Source: Phycisphaerales bacterium (lineage in GTDB: Bacteria > Planctomycetota > Phycisphaerae > Phycisphaerales > UBA1924). From it: a stretch of DNA of 64,000 nucleotides. Positions 54,824 to 62,904 of this stretch are shown here, one piece after another. The position numbers and the translations under genes were made by a program. The notes under the pieces were generated by a model. It did not search any database. It saw only the letters and a program-made list of their open reading frames with translations, and was not told where the DNA came from. The stretch lies in NCBI GenBank assembly GCA_020427395.1, contig JAGQON010000019.1, positions 1-64,000 on the forward strand. Direction: 5' to 3'. Each line of letters opens with the position of its first letter. Position 1 is the stretch's first letter.

Positions 54824-57169
54824 TCATTGGGGGTTCTTGACGAGCACGCGCTGCCCGTGGTTCAGCAGGTAGATATCGCCGCGGTTGCCCAGGATCCACT
54901 GGCGGTTCTGGGCCGTCAGATCCTCCAGCAGGGTCCAGTAGGCCTCGGTGTCGAACTCGACGGTCTGGTCGGGTTCCTGGTCGGCCTCCTGGCCGAGCTG
55001 GGCATCGACCCACTGGTTGTTCTTGCGGTAGATCGTGCCCTGCAGCCCGCGCTGGACGGTCTGCACGCTGATCTGACGCATATTGGCATCGTAGTAGGTG
55101 TTGCTGGTGATCTGCCCAAGCCGCTGCACCTTGGCGCCAGAGTAGGCGTAATCATCGCCCTGCTCTGCCTCGGCCTTATCGACAATGAGCGCGAGCGACT
55201 CGCTGTCCTGGTTCTTGCGGTTCTGTGACTGTGCCACGCCGGAGCTGCCAGTGCGCTCGTTGTTGGACTCGATCATCATCAATCGCGTCTGCATGCGACC
55301 CGGAGCAGAAGCCGCACGCGCAAGATCCATCGTCTCGTCCGCGAGGAAGGCCGTGTACTCGCTCATGATCCCGTGCTCCAACGAGAGGCGCACGATCTCA
55401 TCGACGAGCTCCTGATTCGGCTGGCTGCCATCCGCGCTCGCGAGGCGGATCTCCTTGAGCAGGGCATTGATCCGCTCCTGAGCCCAGAGCCGAGCAACGA
55501 ACGCGTATCGGTTCGAGGCCTGCTCTGGATCGAGCACGGCGGTGATCCTCTTGCTCGCATCCTGCTCGCCCCTTGATGCCAGCTGGAGGCGCATCGGCTG
55601 GCCGCCCTCGTATCGTCCCAGAATGACCACGCGCGAGCCAGAGAAGAGATCGGAGAGTTCTGATGGCTCGACCGATGTGATGCGGGGGATCACCAGGTCA
55701 GCCGCAGGTGCCGCGTGCTGTGGGTACGCGATGAAGACCGGGTCGATCATCACCGGGCCGTCGAGCTTGTCGAAGACCTGTCCCACCTTCATCTCGACAT
55801 CCTCGCCCGGGAGCACGAAGGTCGAGTCGGCGCGTGTGTCCATCGCGATGCCGTCGAGCAGCGGCGCGTTGACATCGTACCCGACGCCGAAAGTGAACAC
55901 GCGCCGCTCGCTGGCGTTGGCGCCCTGCGCGTCCTTGCGGATCGAGGCCTCGTCGGTGGTGCCGATCGTCGCCAGCCCGTCAGTGAGGAAGAGCACCATG
56001 GGCAAGGTATTCGGGGTCGCCTGTGCACGCAGCGATTCCATCAGCGCGCCGTGGAGGTTGGTGCCGCCGCGCGACTGGATGTTGTCGATGTACGCGACGA
56101 TCTGCTCCACGCTCTCGGGCGTAAGCTCGACGGCCTGATCGCTAAAGGAGCGGACATCGTCGGCATAGTCGATCACCCGGATGAACTCGCCCATGTTCAT
56201 GCCGCGCACGACCTGCTTGGCGGACTCGCGGGCCTGCACGATCTTCTCGCCGTTCATCGATCCCGAGCGATCAATCACAATGGTGATCTCGCGCTGGATG
56301 CGATCGATCAGGCCTTGGTCCTGCTGCTCGGCGATGGTCGGCGCGTCGGCAACGAACATGAAGTAGCCCGAGTCCGGGTCGTCCGCGTCCGGATAGAGCA
56401 GCGTGGTGGCCTGATCGCCCGAGCCGAGCATGGCGTAGAGGCGGAAGGCGCCGGGCTCGCTGAGCACGGGCACGCCCACGCGGGCGAGCTTGTCCGTCAC
56501 CGGCTTGGTCACGATCGGGTGCGAGGGCGAGAACACCGGGCCCATGGCGCCGCTGCTCTCGACTTCGATATCGATCGTCCATCCGATGTGGTTGCTCGCC
56601 ATCGAGGCCGAGCGCGGCAGCACATACTCCACGCGCCCGCCGTGCGCCTCGAGCGACTGCTCGTACACGATGGTCATGGTGCGCTGCCCGCCGGGCTCGA
56701 CCGGGAAGACCGACGACTGGATCATCGCGTTGCCCACGAACTCGAGCAAGCCCGGATCGGTCATCGATCGCACGATCTCGTGGTAGCGCCGGGTCGCCTC
56801 GGCACGCGGGAGCAGCTGTGCCGTGGGTTCGTCGCCGATGCCGTCGATCCCGAAGGTGCTGATTGTCGCGCCCGCGGGCACCGGGAGCACCAGCTGCGCC
56901 TGCGATCGGCTTGAGCCGTAGTTCTGCACGGTGACCTTCATCTCGGTCCTGGCGATCGCGTCGGTGATGCGGACATCGACATCGACGGCGTTGACCACAC
57001 ACTGCACGCCCGGACGCACCGGACGCTGCGGCGTCACCCACTGGATGTGCGGCTGCTCCAGGATCACCGGGTCCGCGGTCTGCGGCGGCGGGGTCGAACC
57101 CTGCTGCGCGAGGGTGGTACCGGAGATCATGCTCAGAACCAGTGCGGTGCTCATCATTGTGCGTGTCAT
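54824..57169 (-). CDS. Exported VIT and von Willebrand A domain protein
   Basis: This 781-residue secreted protein has a signal (MTRTMMSTALVLSMISGTTLA) and a GGAGG site before the ATG at 57169. A VIT domain spans ~50-185 (IARTEMKVTVQNYGSSRSQAQ, EATRRYHEIVR, VFPVEPGGQRTMTI). A vWA domain starts near 295 with an intact MIDAS (VIDRSGSM), the TNL Thr and FLTDG. The C-terminal ~250 residues are mixed, ending in a beta region with QRLGQITSNTYYDANMRQISVQTV. It resembles inter-alpha-trypsin-inhibitor heavy-chain-like bacterial proteins. It is first in a block with the DUF4139-like protein and the two-component system. Confidence 0.9.
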   Translation of the reverse strand: MTRTMMSTALVLSMISGTTLAQQGSTPPPQTADPVILEQPHIQWVTPQRPVRPGVQCVVNAVDVDVRITDAIARTEMKVTVQNYGSSRSQAQLVLPVPAGATISTFGIDGIGDEPTAQLLPRAEATRRYHEIVRSMTDPGLLEFVGNAMIQSSVFPVEPGGQRTMTIVYEQSLEAHGGRVEYVLPRSASMASNHIGWTIDIEVESSGAMGPVFSPSHPIVTKPVTDKLARVGVPVLSEPGAFRLYAMLGSGDQATTLLYPDADDPDSGYFMFVADAPTIAEQQDQGLIDRIQREITIVIDRSGSMNGEKIVQARESAKQVVRGMNMGEFIRVIDYADDVRSFSDQAVELTPESVEQIVAYIDNIQSRGGTNLHGALMESLRAQATPNTLPMVLFLTDGLATIGTTDEASIRKDAQGANASERRVFTFGVGYDVNAPLLDGIAMDTRADSTFVLPGEDVEMKVGQVFDKLDGPVMIDPVFIAYPQHAAPAADLVIPRITSVEPSELSDLFSGSRVVILGRYEGGQPMRLQLASRGEQDASKRITAVLDPEQASNRYAFVARLWAQERINALLKEIRLASADGSQPNQELVDEIVRLSLEHGIMSEYTAFLADETMDLARAASAPGRMQTRLMMIESNNERTGSSGVAQSQNRKNQDSESLALIVDKAEAEQGDDYAYSGAKVQRLGQITSNTYYDANMRQISVQTVQRGLQGTIYRKNNQWVDAQLGQEADQEPDQTVEFDTEAYWTLLEDLTAQNRQWILGNRGDIYLLNHGQRVLVKNPQ

Positions 57170-57325
57170 GCGTTGCCTCCTGTGGGTGTGCGTGCGAGAC
57201 CCGGTTTGTTGTACGCATAGTGATACATGCCAGATCAACGCATGGCTGTCACGATGATGTCACGGGCATGTTGCAATCCCGTGACAAACGATCAGAACGC
57301 CCGATATGGGGGGGGGTATACACAC

Positions 57326-58744
57326 TCAGTCGCGAGCAACACGGCGCACGAGTTCACCGGGGAGCAACATGGCGATCAGCCCCGCCACCAGCAGCACGCC
57401 GGCGGTGAAGGTGAATCCTGCCTGCAGCCCCATGCCCTCAATCAGCGGTTTGGCAATCCGCTCATCCAGCCCCGCGACCCAGCTCACGAGCCCCTCGGGG
57501 GCGCTGGGCTTGTTGGCGAGCCCCTTGTGGATCAGTTCGGCGACGATCGGGCCCATAAAGGCGATCGTCCACGCGCCGCCGAGCATGAGCCCGGAAGCGA
57601 GACTGGTCCGGTGCGGCAGTAGGCGCTGGGCCAGCGAGATGCTCACCGGGATGACCGCGCCGAAGCCCACGCCAGTCAGGATCGTCGCGAGGATCGCCAC
57701 CGGGACCTCGAACCCTGGCGCGAACGCCCCAACACGCGGGATGAAGAAGAGCGCCACCGATCCCAGCAGCGGGATGACGACGAACGCGAGCTTCTCAAAT
57801 CTCGCGGAGAGGATCAGCCCCAGCACGATGCCCATGCCGCCCATGCCGACCTGCATGGATGCCTGCATGATCCCGTTGAGCTTGGAGGCCTCGACGCTCA
57901 GCCGCTCGGTCATCATGGTCGCGTCGTGCTTGATGAGCACATACTCGCTCGCCCACTCGATGAGCAGGTAGACCAGCGCCATGTTCACGCTGAACCGCAG
58001 CATGTTGGTGACATACAGCACGCCCACGGCGAACCAGCGCCGTCGGCGCTCGCTCGCGTCCCAGCTCGTGTGCGAGCCGTGCGCCCCGTGGTGGCGGTGA
58101 CCCACGCCGTGTGTGGCGCGAGCGAGCATGAACGCGCACGCCAACCCGATCGGGATCAGATACAACAGCGACTTGAGGCCCGCGGTCGTGTCCGGGTGTC
58201 CGTCGATGCGCGGCGTCATGGCCGCGACATACTCGGGAATAAGCACATTGCCCGTCATCCCCCCCACCATGCCGGCGAGGAAGAAGAACGCGACATACTT
58301 CGATCGCTTGCTGCCGCCCAGGTGCCCGGTGATGGCGGCCGCGGGCGGATGGAACGCGCCGATGCCCGCCGCACCCAGACCATAGAGGACCGCCAACTGC
58401 GTGAAGTTCTGCGCCAGCCCGAAGCACCCGATGCACAGCACCGCGACCACGAAACCCATTGTGCCGACCGCGCGGGTATCGAACTTATCGCTGACCCATG
58501 CAACGATGGGCTGCACCACGCCGCTGCACAATGAGCCCAGCGCCAGCAGCAGCGCCTTCTGCTCGGTGCCCATGCCCAGCGTGACCGCGAGCAGGGGCAT
58601 GAGCGAGACGCCGACAAACGAGAAGACATCCACGACAAAGTGCACGCCGATGGTGGTCGTAGCACGTGTCGCTGGGCGCGTGACGATGGGTTCGCTCGCG
58701 ATCTCGGTCTCAGGGGGCACACACTGCGTCGATGCACTGCTCAT
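57326..58744 (-). CDS. MFS transporter (fosmidomycin-resistance-like)
   Basis: This 472-residue protein has ~12 membrane helices. Family-like lines are GVHFVVDVFSFVGVSLMPLLA, VVQPIVAWVSDKFDTRAVGT (MFS loop 2-3 signature) and GLGAAGIGAFHPPAAAITGHL, the last resembling the Fsr/fosmidomycin-resistance group (FHP motif). A central cytosolic His-rich loop (GVGHRHHGAHGSH) is unusual. It probably exports small molecules, substrate unknown. ATG 58744 begins MSSASTQ. The gene lies 68 bases from the gamma-glutamyltranspeptidase stop, in the same direction. Confidence 0.87.
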   Translation of the reverse strand: MSSASTQCVPPETEIASEPIVTRPATRATTTIGVHFVVDVFSFVGVSLMPLLAVTLGMGTEQKALLLALGSLCSGVVQPIVAWVSDKFDTRAVGTMGFVVAVLCIGCFGLAQNFTQLAVLYGLGAAGIGAFHPPAAAITGHLGGSKRSKYVAFFFLAGMVGGMTGNVLIPEYVAAMTPRIDGHPDTTAGLKSLLYLIPIGLACAFMLARATHGVGHRHHGAHGSHTSWDASERRRRWFAVGVLYVTNMLRFSVNMALVYLLIEWASEYVLIKHDATMMTERLSVEASKLNGIMQASMQVGMGGMGIVLGLILSARFEKLAFVVIPLLGSVALFFIPRVGAFAPGFEVPVAILATILTGVGFGAVIPVSISLAQRLLPHRTSLASGLMLGGAWTIAFMGPIVAELIHKGLANKPSAPEGLVSWVAGLDERIAKPLIEGMGLQAGFTFTAGVLLVAGLIAMLLPGELVRRVARD

Positions 58745-58812
58745 CGCTGCATTGTTCGCCGCCCGACAAGCCCAGACGCAGCGATGGCTTCAACTCAGCG
58801 AAAACAAGGCGA

Positions 58813-60537
58813 TCAATCCACCCCGGCGGGCACCCCGCCCTTGCGGGGGTCGCTCGCGGCCTGCCAGCCGCGTCCCTGCGGGTCGACCCGGATCAGCTGC
58901 ACATTGCCGACATCGCGGCGCTGACGCACCTCGTTCCAGTTCCCCCGAGCCTCAAGCCGCGACATGAGCGGCATCAGCCCCGGCTCGGCATACAGCACAT
59001 CGGGCAGCCACTGGTGGTGGATCCGCGGGGCCGCGACCGCCGGGCGCGCGTCCATGCCCGACAGCGTGTTCAGCAGCGCCTGCATCGTCCCGGTGATGAT
59101 CCGGGGCCCCCCAGAGGCGCCCGCGACGGCGAAGACCTCGCCGTCTTCGTCCAGCACGATCGTGGGCGACATGCTCGAGAGCGGGCGCTTGCCTGGTGCG
59201 GGCAGGTTGCGGTCACTCTGCACGAGCCCAAACGCGTTGGGCTGTCCCCGCCGCGTCGTGAAATCGTCCATCTCGTTGTTGAGCACGAAGCCGTAGGCAT
59301 CGACACCCACCAGCGAGCCGAACGAGAGATTGATCGTCTCGGTCAGCGCCACCGCGCCGCCGTACGGATCGACCACCGAGAGATGGCTCGTGCCTGCATC
59401 GGCGGGGATCAGGTTCGGCGTGCCGTAATACTGCGGCGGGTGCACCTCGTCGTTGATCAGCTGGGCCCGTTCTTGAATGATCGACAGATCCAGCAGATCG
59501 CCAATCGGCACCTCGACAAAGTTGGGATCCGCGAGGTACATGCTGCGATCGGCGAACGCGTGCTTCATGGCCTCGGTCAGCAGGTGCGCCTTGCGCTCGT
59601 CCATGATCGCCTGATCAAACGGGTAGTTCACCGCCTCCAAGATCATCATCGCTTCCAGCATCGTCACCCCCCCGCTGCTGGGCGGCGGCATGCTGATGAA
59701 AGTCTTCCCGTCGACCTGCCCCGTCAGCGGCTCGCGCTCCTCGGGCTCGTAGCCCGCCAGCAGCTCGGGCGTCATCTCGCCGCCCGCCCGATCGATCGAT
59801 CGAATGATGGCCTCGCCCACCGGGCCGCGGTAGAACCCGTCGCGCCCCTCGCGGGCGATGCGCTCGAGCACCAGCGCCTGCATCGGGTTGGTGATCCGAT
59901 CGCCGAGCTTCACCTGCCCATCGCGGAGGAAATGGTTCCAGACCAGCGGGTATCGCTCCTTCATCATCGCGTCGTCGTTGAACTGCCCGATGAGCTCCTC
60001 GCTCATGAGCATGTAGTGCTCATCCACCACGAACCCGTCGCGCGCCGCTTCGATCGCCGGCGCCAGCACATACGCCCGATCGAGCGTGCCGTAGCGATCC
60101 AGGGCGTACAGCAACCCCGCGACACTTCCGGGGATCGCGACCGCCCCGCCGCCGGTGGTGCTGGAGACGCCGGTGCGCTCGTAGTAGTCCGGATCGACAT
60201 AGGCCGTCTCTCGGTAGTTGATCGCGGTGTGCACAAAGCCGTGGCGTGGGTCGTCGGGCAGGTGCACGAGCATGAAGCCGCCGCCGCCGATGCCGCACGA
60301 GTACGGACGCACCACGCTGAGCGTGAAGCTCGCCGCCACCGCCGCGTCCACCGCGTTGCCGCCGTTGGCGAGCATCTGTGCGCCCGCCTGCGAGGCGATG
60401 ATCTGGTCCGCGGCCACCACCCCGCTCGCGTACACCCCGTCCTCGTGCACGATCGGCTCGGAAACGCGGGCGATATGCAGTGAACAACCCGTCAGCGGGC
60501 ACAGCACCAGCAGGCACAGCAGGATTCGCTTGATCAT
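58813..60537 (-). CDS. ggt: Gamma-glutamyltranspeptidase, lipoprotein
   Basis: This 574-residue Ntn-hydrolase precursor cleaves gamma-glutamyl bonds of glutathione and analogues. The signal MIKRILLCLLVLCPLTGC has a lipobox, so the enzyme is probably anchored by Cys18. Typical lines are ASQAGAQMLANGGNAVDAAVAASF, YSCGIGGGGFMLVH, SMPPPSSGGVTMLEAM and the self-processing site DAGTSHLSVVD with catalytic Thr near 383. NEMDDF, PGKRPLSSMSP and ASGGPRIITGT complete the small-subunit pocket. Full length. Confidence 0.96.
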   Translation of the reverse strand: MIKRILLCLLVLCPLTGCSLHIARVSEPIVHEDGVYASGVVAADQIIASQAGAQMLANGGNAVDAAVAASFTLSVVRPYSCGIGGGGFMLVHLPDDPRHGFVHTAINYRETAYVDPDYYERTGVSSTTGGGAVAIPGSVAGLLYALDRYGTLDRAYVLAPAIEAARDGFVVDEHYMLMSEELIGQFNDDAMMKERYPLVWNHFLRDGQVKLGDRITNPMQALVLERIAREGRDGFYRGPVGEAIIRSIDRAGGEMTPELLAGYEPEEREPLTGQVDGKTFISMPPPSSGGVTMLEAMMILEAVNYPFDQAIMDERKAHLLTEAMKHAFADRSMYLADPNFVEVPIGDLLDLSIIQERAQLINDEVHPPQYYGTPNLIPADAGTSHLSVVDPYGGAVALTETINLSFGSLVGVDAYGFVLNNEMDDFTTRRGQPNAFGLVQSDRNLPAPGKRPLSSMSPTIVLDEDGEVFAVAGASGGPRIITGTMQALLNTLSGMDARPAVAAPRIHHQWLPDVLYAEPGLMPLMSRLEARGNWNEVRQRRDVGNVQLIRVDPQGRGWQAASDPRKGGVPAGVD

Positions 60538-60634
60538 GCGATCAGTCTACCCGATCACGCTCCTGCGCGGCGAGCACCCGAAACCTCTATAATGGTTTCA
60601 CGCACGGATCGCGCCAACCCCATCGGGAGCACTG

Positions 60635-62230
60635 ATGAACCTCTCGCAGTTCTTTGAGCACTGGTCAATCGTCGAGAACCCGTTCAGGGATGAAGAGGCA
60701 CGACACGACGCGATCTTTGCGCGCATGGGCATCAGCCCCGTCGCCCGACAGACAGTCAATGACGAGGTCAAGCCAGGCGACCAGTCGCTCGCCATGCCAC
60801 GCTCGCAGAGCATGCACCCCGATTTCGAAAAGATCATGGGCGAGGTCGCCCAGCCATCCACCTCGATCGTGTTCGGCGAGAAGGGCTCGGGCAAGACCGC
60901 CATCCGCCTGCAGCTGGCCGCCAAGATCGATCGCCACAACAAAGCCAACCCGGAGGGCAAGGTCTTCCTGATCCCCTACGACGACCTCAACTCGGCGCTG
61001 GACCACTTCAACTCATCCACCGGCGGCAAGAAGGACACAAACCCCTTCACCACCATGCGCCTCGTCGATCACATGGACGCCATCCTGAGCATCGGCACCG
61101 CCCGCGTGCTCGCGTCGCTGCTGCCCGGTGCCAGCGATGCGCTCCCGGCCGACCTTGGGGATCAGCCGCCCAAGGCCGTACGAAAACTCCCCCAGAGCGT
61201 CCGCAAAGACCTGCTGCTGCTGCAGGCCGTCTACGACAGCGCGGACACCAGCGGTCACCGCACGGCCCAGCTGCGCCAGATGCTCAAGCTCCCTTCAGGC
61301 GGGCACGGGCCGCTGATGGTCATGCTGCTCTGGATCGGCTGGGTCCCCGCGATTGCGCTCTTCCTGGCCGCCCGCATCTTCCTCGATCTGCCCGAAGAGT
61401 GGATGGTGATGGGCACCGACATCCTCTCGGGCATCCTGCTGCTCGCGTGGGGCGGGCTGATGATCAAGGCCTTCCTGCTCGATCGCCTCGTCGTCAATCG
61501 CATCGCGGGCAAGCTCAGCAAGCAGCTGCGGATGGTCAATCGACCCGCGAGCGGGTTCCTCGGCTCGCTGCGGCGCATGCCGCGCGGCGTGCTCAGCTCG
61601 GGCGAGCTGCCGCTCGATGACTCCGACGAGCAGCGCTACGCCATGCTCGCCAAGCTCCGCCGATTCATCGAGCACTTCGGCTACACCGGCGTCATGGTCG
61701 TCATCGACCGCGTCGACGAGCCCACGCTGATCAACGGCGATCCGGAGCGGATGCGCAGCGTGATCTGGCCACTGCTCAACAACAAGTTCCTCCAGCTCGA
61801 GCGCGTGGGCATCAAGATGCTCCTGCCCATCGAGCTCCGGCACGCGCTGTTCAAGGAATCCAGCGCCTTCTTCCAGGAGGCCCGCCTCGATAAGCAGAAC
61901 ATGATCGAGCGCCTCAGCTGGACCGGCGCGATGCTCTACGACCTGTGCAACGCCCGCCTGGGCGTGTGCCGCCCGGCCAGCGCCGAGCCGATCTCGCTGA
62001 TCGACATCTTCGATGAGGAGGTCTCGCGCAACGACCTCGTCGAGGCGCTCAACAACATGCAGCAGCCGCGCGACGCGTTCAAGTTCATGTACCGCGTTCT
62101 CAGCGAGCACTGCGCGAGCGTGACGGCCGAGGACGGCCGCTGGCGCATCGCCCGCCACACGCTCGATCGCGTCCGCCGAGACGAAGCCGAGCGTGTCATG
62201 CAACTGCAGCGCGGCATCCGACCGGCGTAA
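60635..62230 (+). CDS. KAP-like P-loop NTPase with two membrane helices inside the NTPase domain
   Basis: This 531-residue protein has Walker A GEKGSGKTA at residues 81-89. Two predicted membrane helices (~226-247 MVMLLWIGWVPAIALFLAA; ~260-283 GTDILSGILLLAWGGLMIKAF) follow, then Walker B-like VMVVIDRVDEP near 352-362, where IDRVDE keeps two acidic residues. Helices between Walker A and B are the hallmark of the KAP NTPase family. There is no signal peptide; the N-terminus MNLSQFFEHWSIVENPFRDEEARHD is soluble, and a helical C-terminal region follows. It is encoded alone between ggt and a PEP-CTERM-like gene. The function is unknown; KAP proteins are often linked to membrane assemblies or phage exclusion. 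Confidence 0.78.
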   Translation: MNLSQFFEHWSIVENPFRDEEARHDAIFARMGISPVARQTVNDEVKPGDQSLAMPRSQSMHPDFEKIMGEVAQPSTSIVFGEKGSGKTAIRLQLAAKIDRHNKANPEGKVFLIPYDDLNSALDHFNSSTGGKKDTNPFTTMRLVDHMDAILSIGTARVLASLLPGASDALPADLGDQPPKAVRKLPQSVRKDLLLLQAVYDSADTSGHRTAQLRQMLKLPSGGHGPLMVMLLWIGWVPAIALFLAARIFLDLPEEWMVMGTDILSGILLLAWGGLMIKAFLLDRLVVNRIAGKLSKQLRMVNRPASGFLGSLRRMPRGVLSSGELPLDDSDEQRYAMLAKLRRFIEHFGYTGVMVVIDRVDEPTLINGDPERMRSVIWPLLNNKFLQLERVGIKMLLPIELRHALFKESSAFFQEARLDKQNMIERLSWTGAMLYDLCNARLGVCRPASAEPISLIDIFDEEVSRNDLVEALNNMQQPRDAFKFMYRVLSEHCASVTAEDGRWRIARHTLDRVRRDEAERVMQLQRGIRPA

Positions 62231-62316
62231 ATCAGATTTTCTCGCTAGTTTATTGGCCTCAACACCCTGAGTGCGCATGTTTGGATGACACACATCACAC
62301 TCATTTGGGGGTTATC

Positions 62317-62904
62317 ATGCGCAATCTGCTCATTCTTTCGACCGCACTCACCTTCAGCGCGACCGCGAACGCTGAGTTGATCACCTTCGACGAATCCGCC
62401 GCGACCAATGGCGCAGGCTTCGGGCTCACGAACGAGTACCAATCGCTCGGCGTCAGCTTCACCGCGGGCTTCGCCCACACTTATGACGGCATCAGTGACG
62501 GCGACCCGGGCGGGTTCGGCATCGATGGCGACGGCAGTGTCCAGTTTCTCGGCATCCGCTCAGCACAGCCCACCGTCCGCATCCAGTTTGACAGCAGCGT
62601 CGAGCAGGTCTCCCTTCGCGCCATCCAGGGCGGAATCCCCTTCCCCACTGACTCGCTCAACATCGTCGCCTGGAACGGGTTGCAGCAGGTTGACGCGCAC
62701 TTCATCGGGTTCAACTTCGGATCGAGCTGGATCACCGTGAACCTGAGCGGCACCATCGACGCGATCACCATCTCGGGTACGGGTACGACCGGTGCCGCCG
62801 CGTTCGGCATCGACAACCTGCAATGGACCGCCGTGCCCGCGCCCGGTGCCTGCACCGCCTTCGGGCTCGTTGGGCTCGCCACGCTGCGTCGTCGCCGTGC
62901 TTGA
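62317..62904 (+). CDS. Exported PEP-CTERM-like protein
   Basis: This 195-residue secreted protein has the signal MRNLLILSTALTFSATANA from ATG 62317 (a GGGGG stretch lies upstream). The beta-sandwich-like body has ELITFDESAATNGAGFGLTN, RIQFDSSVEQVSLRAIQGG and ITVNLSGTIDAITISGTG, and the tail is VPAPGACTAFGLVGLATLRRRR, the PEP-CTERM-like signal. The body resembles PEP-CTERM proteins of the type ITFD...Y...GVSFTAGFAHTYDG. The function is unknown. The stop abuts the DinG stop tail to tail. Confidence 0.83.
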   Translation: MRNLLILSTALTFSATANAELITFDESAATNGAGFGLTNEYQSLGVSFTAGFAHTYDGISDGDPGGFGIDGDGSVQFLGIRSAQPTVRIQFDSSVEQVSLRAIQGGIPFPTDSLNIVAWNGLQQVDAHFIGFNFGSSWITVNLSGTIDAITISGTGTTGAAAFGIDNLQWTAVPAPGACTAFGLVGLATLRRRRA

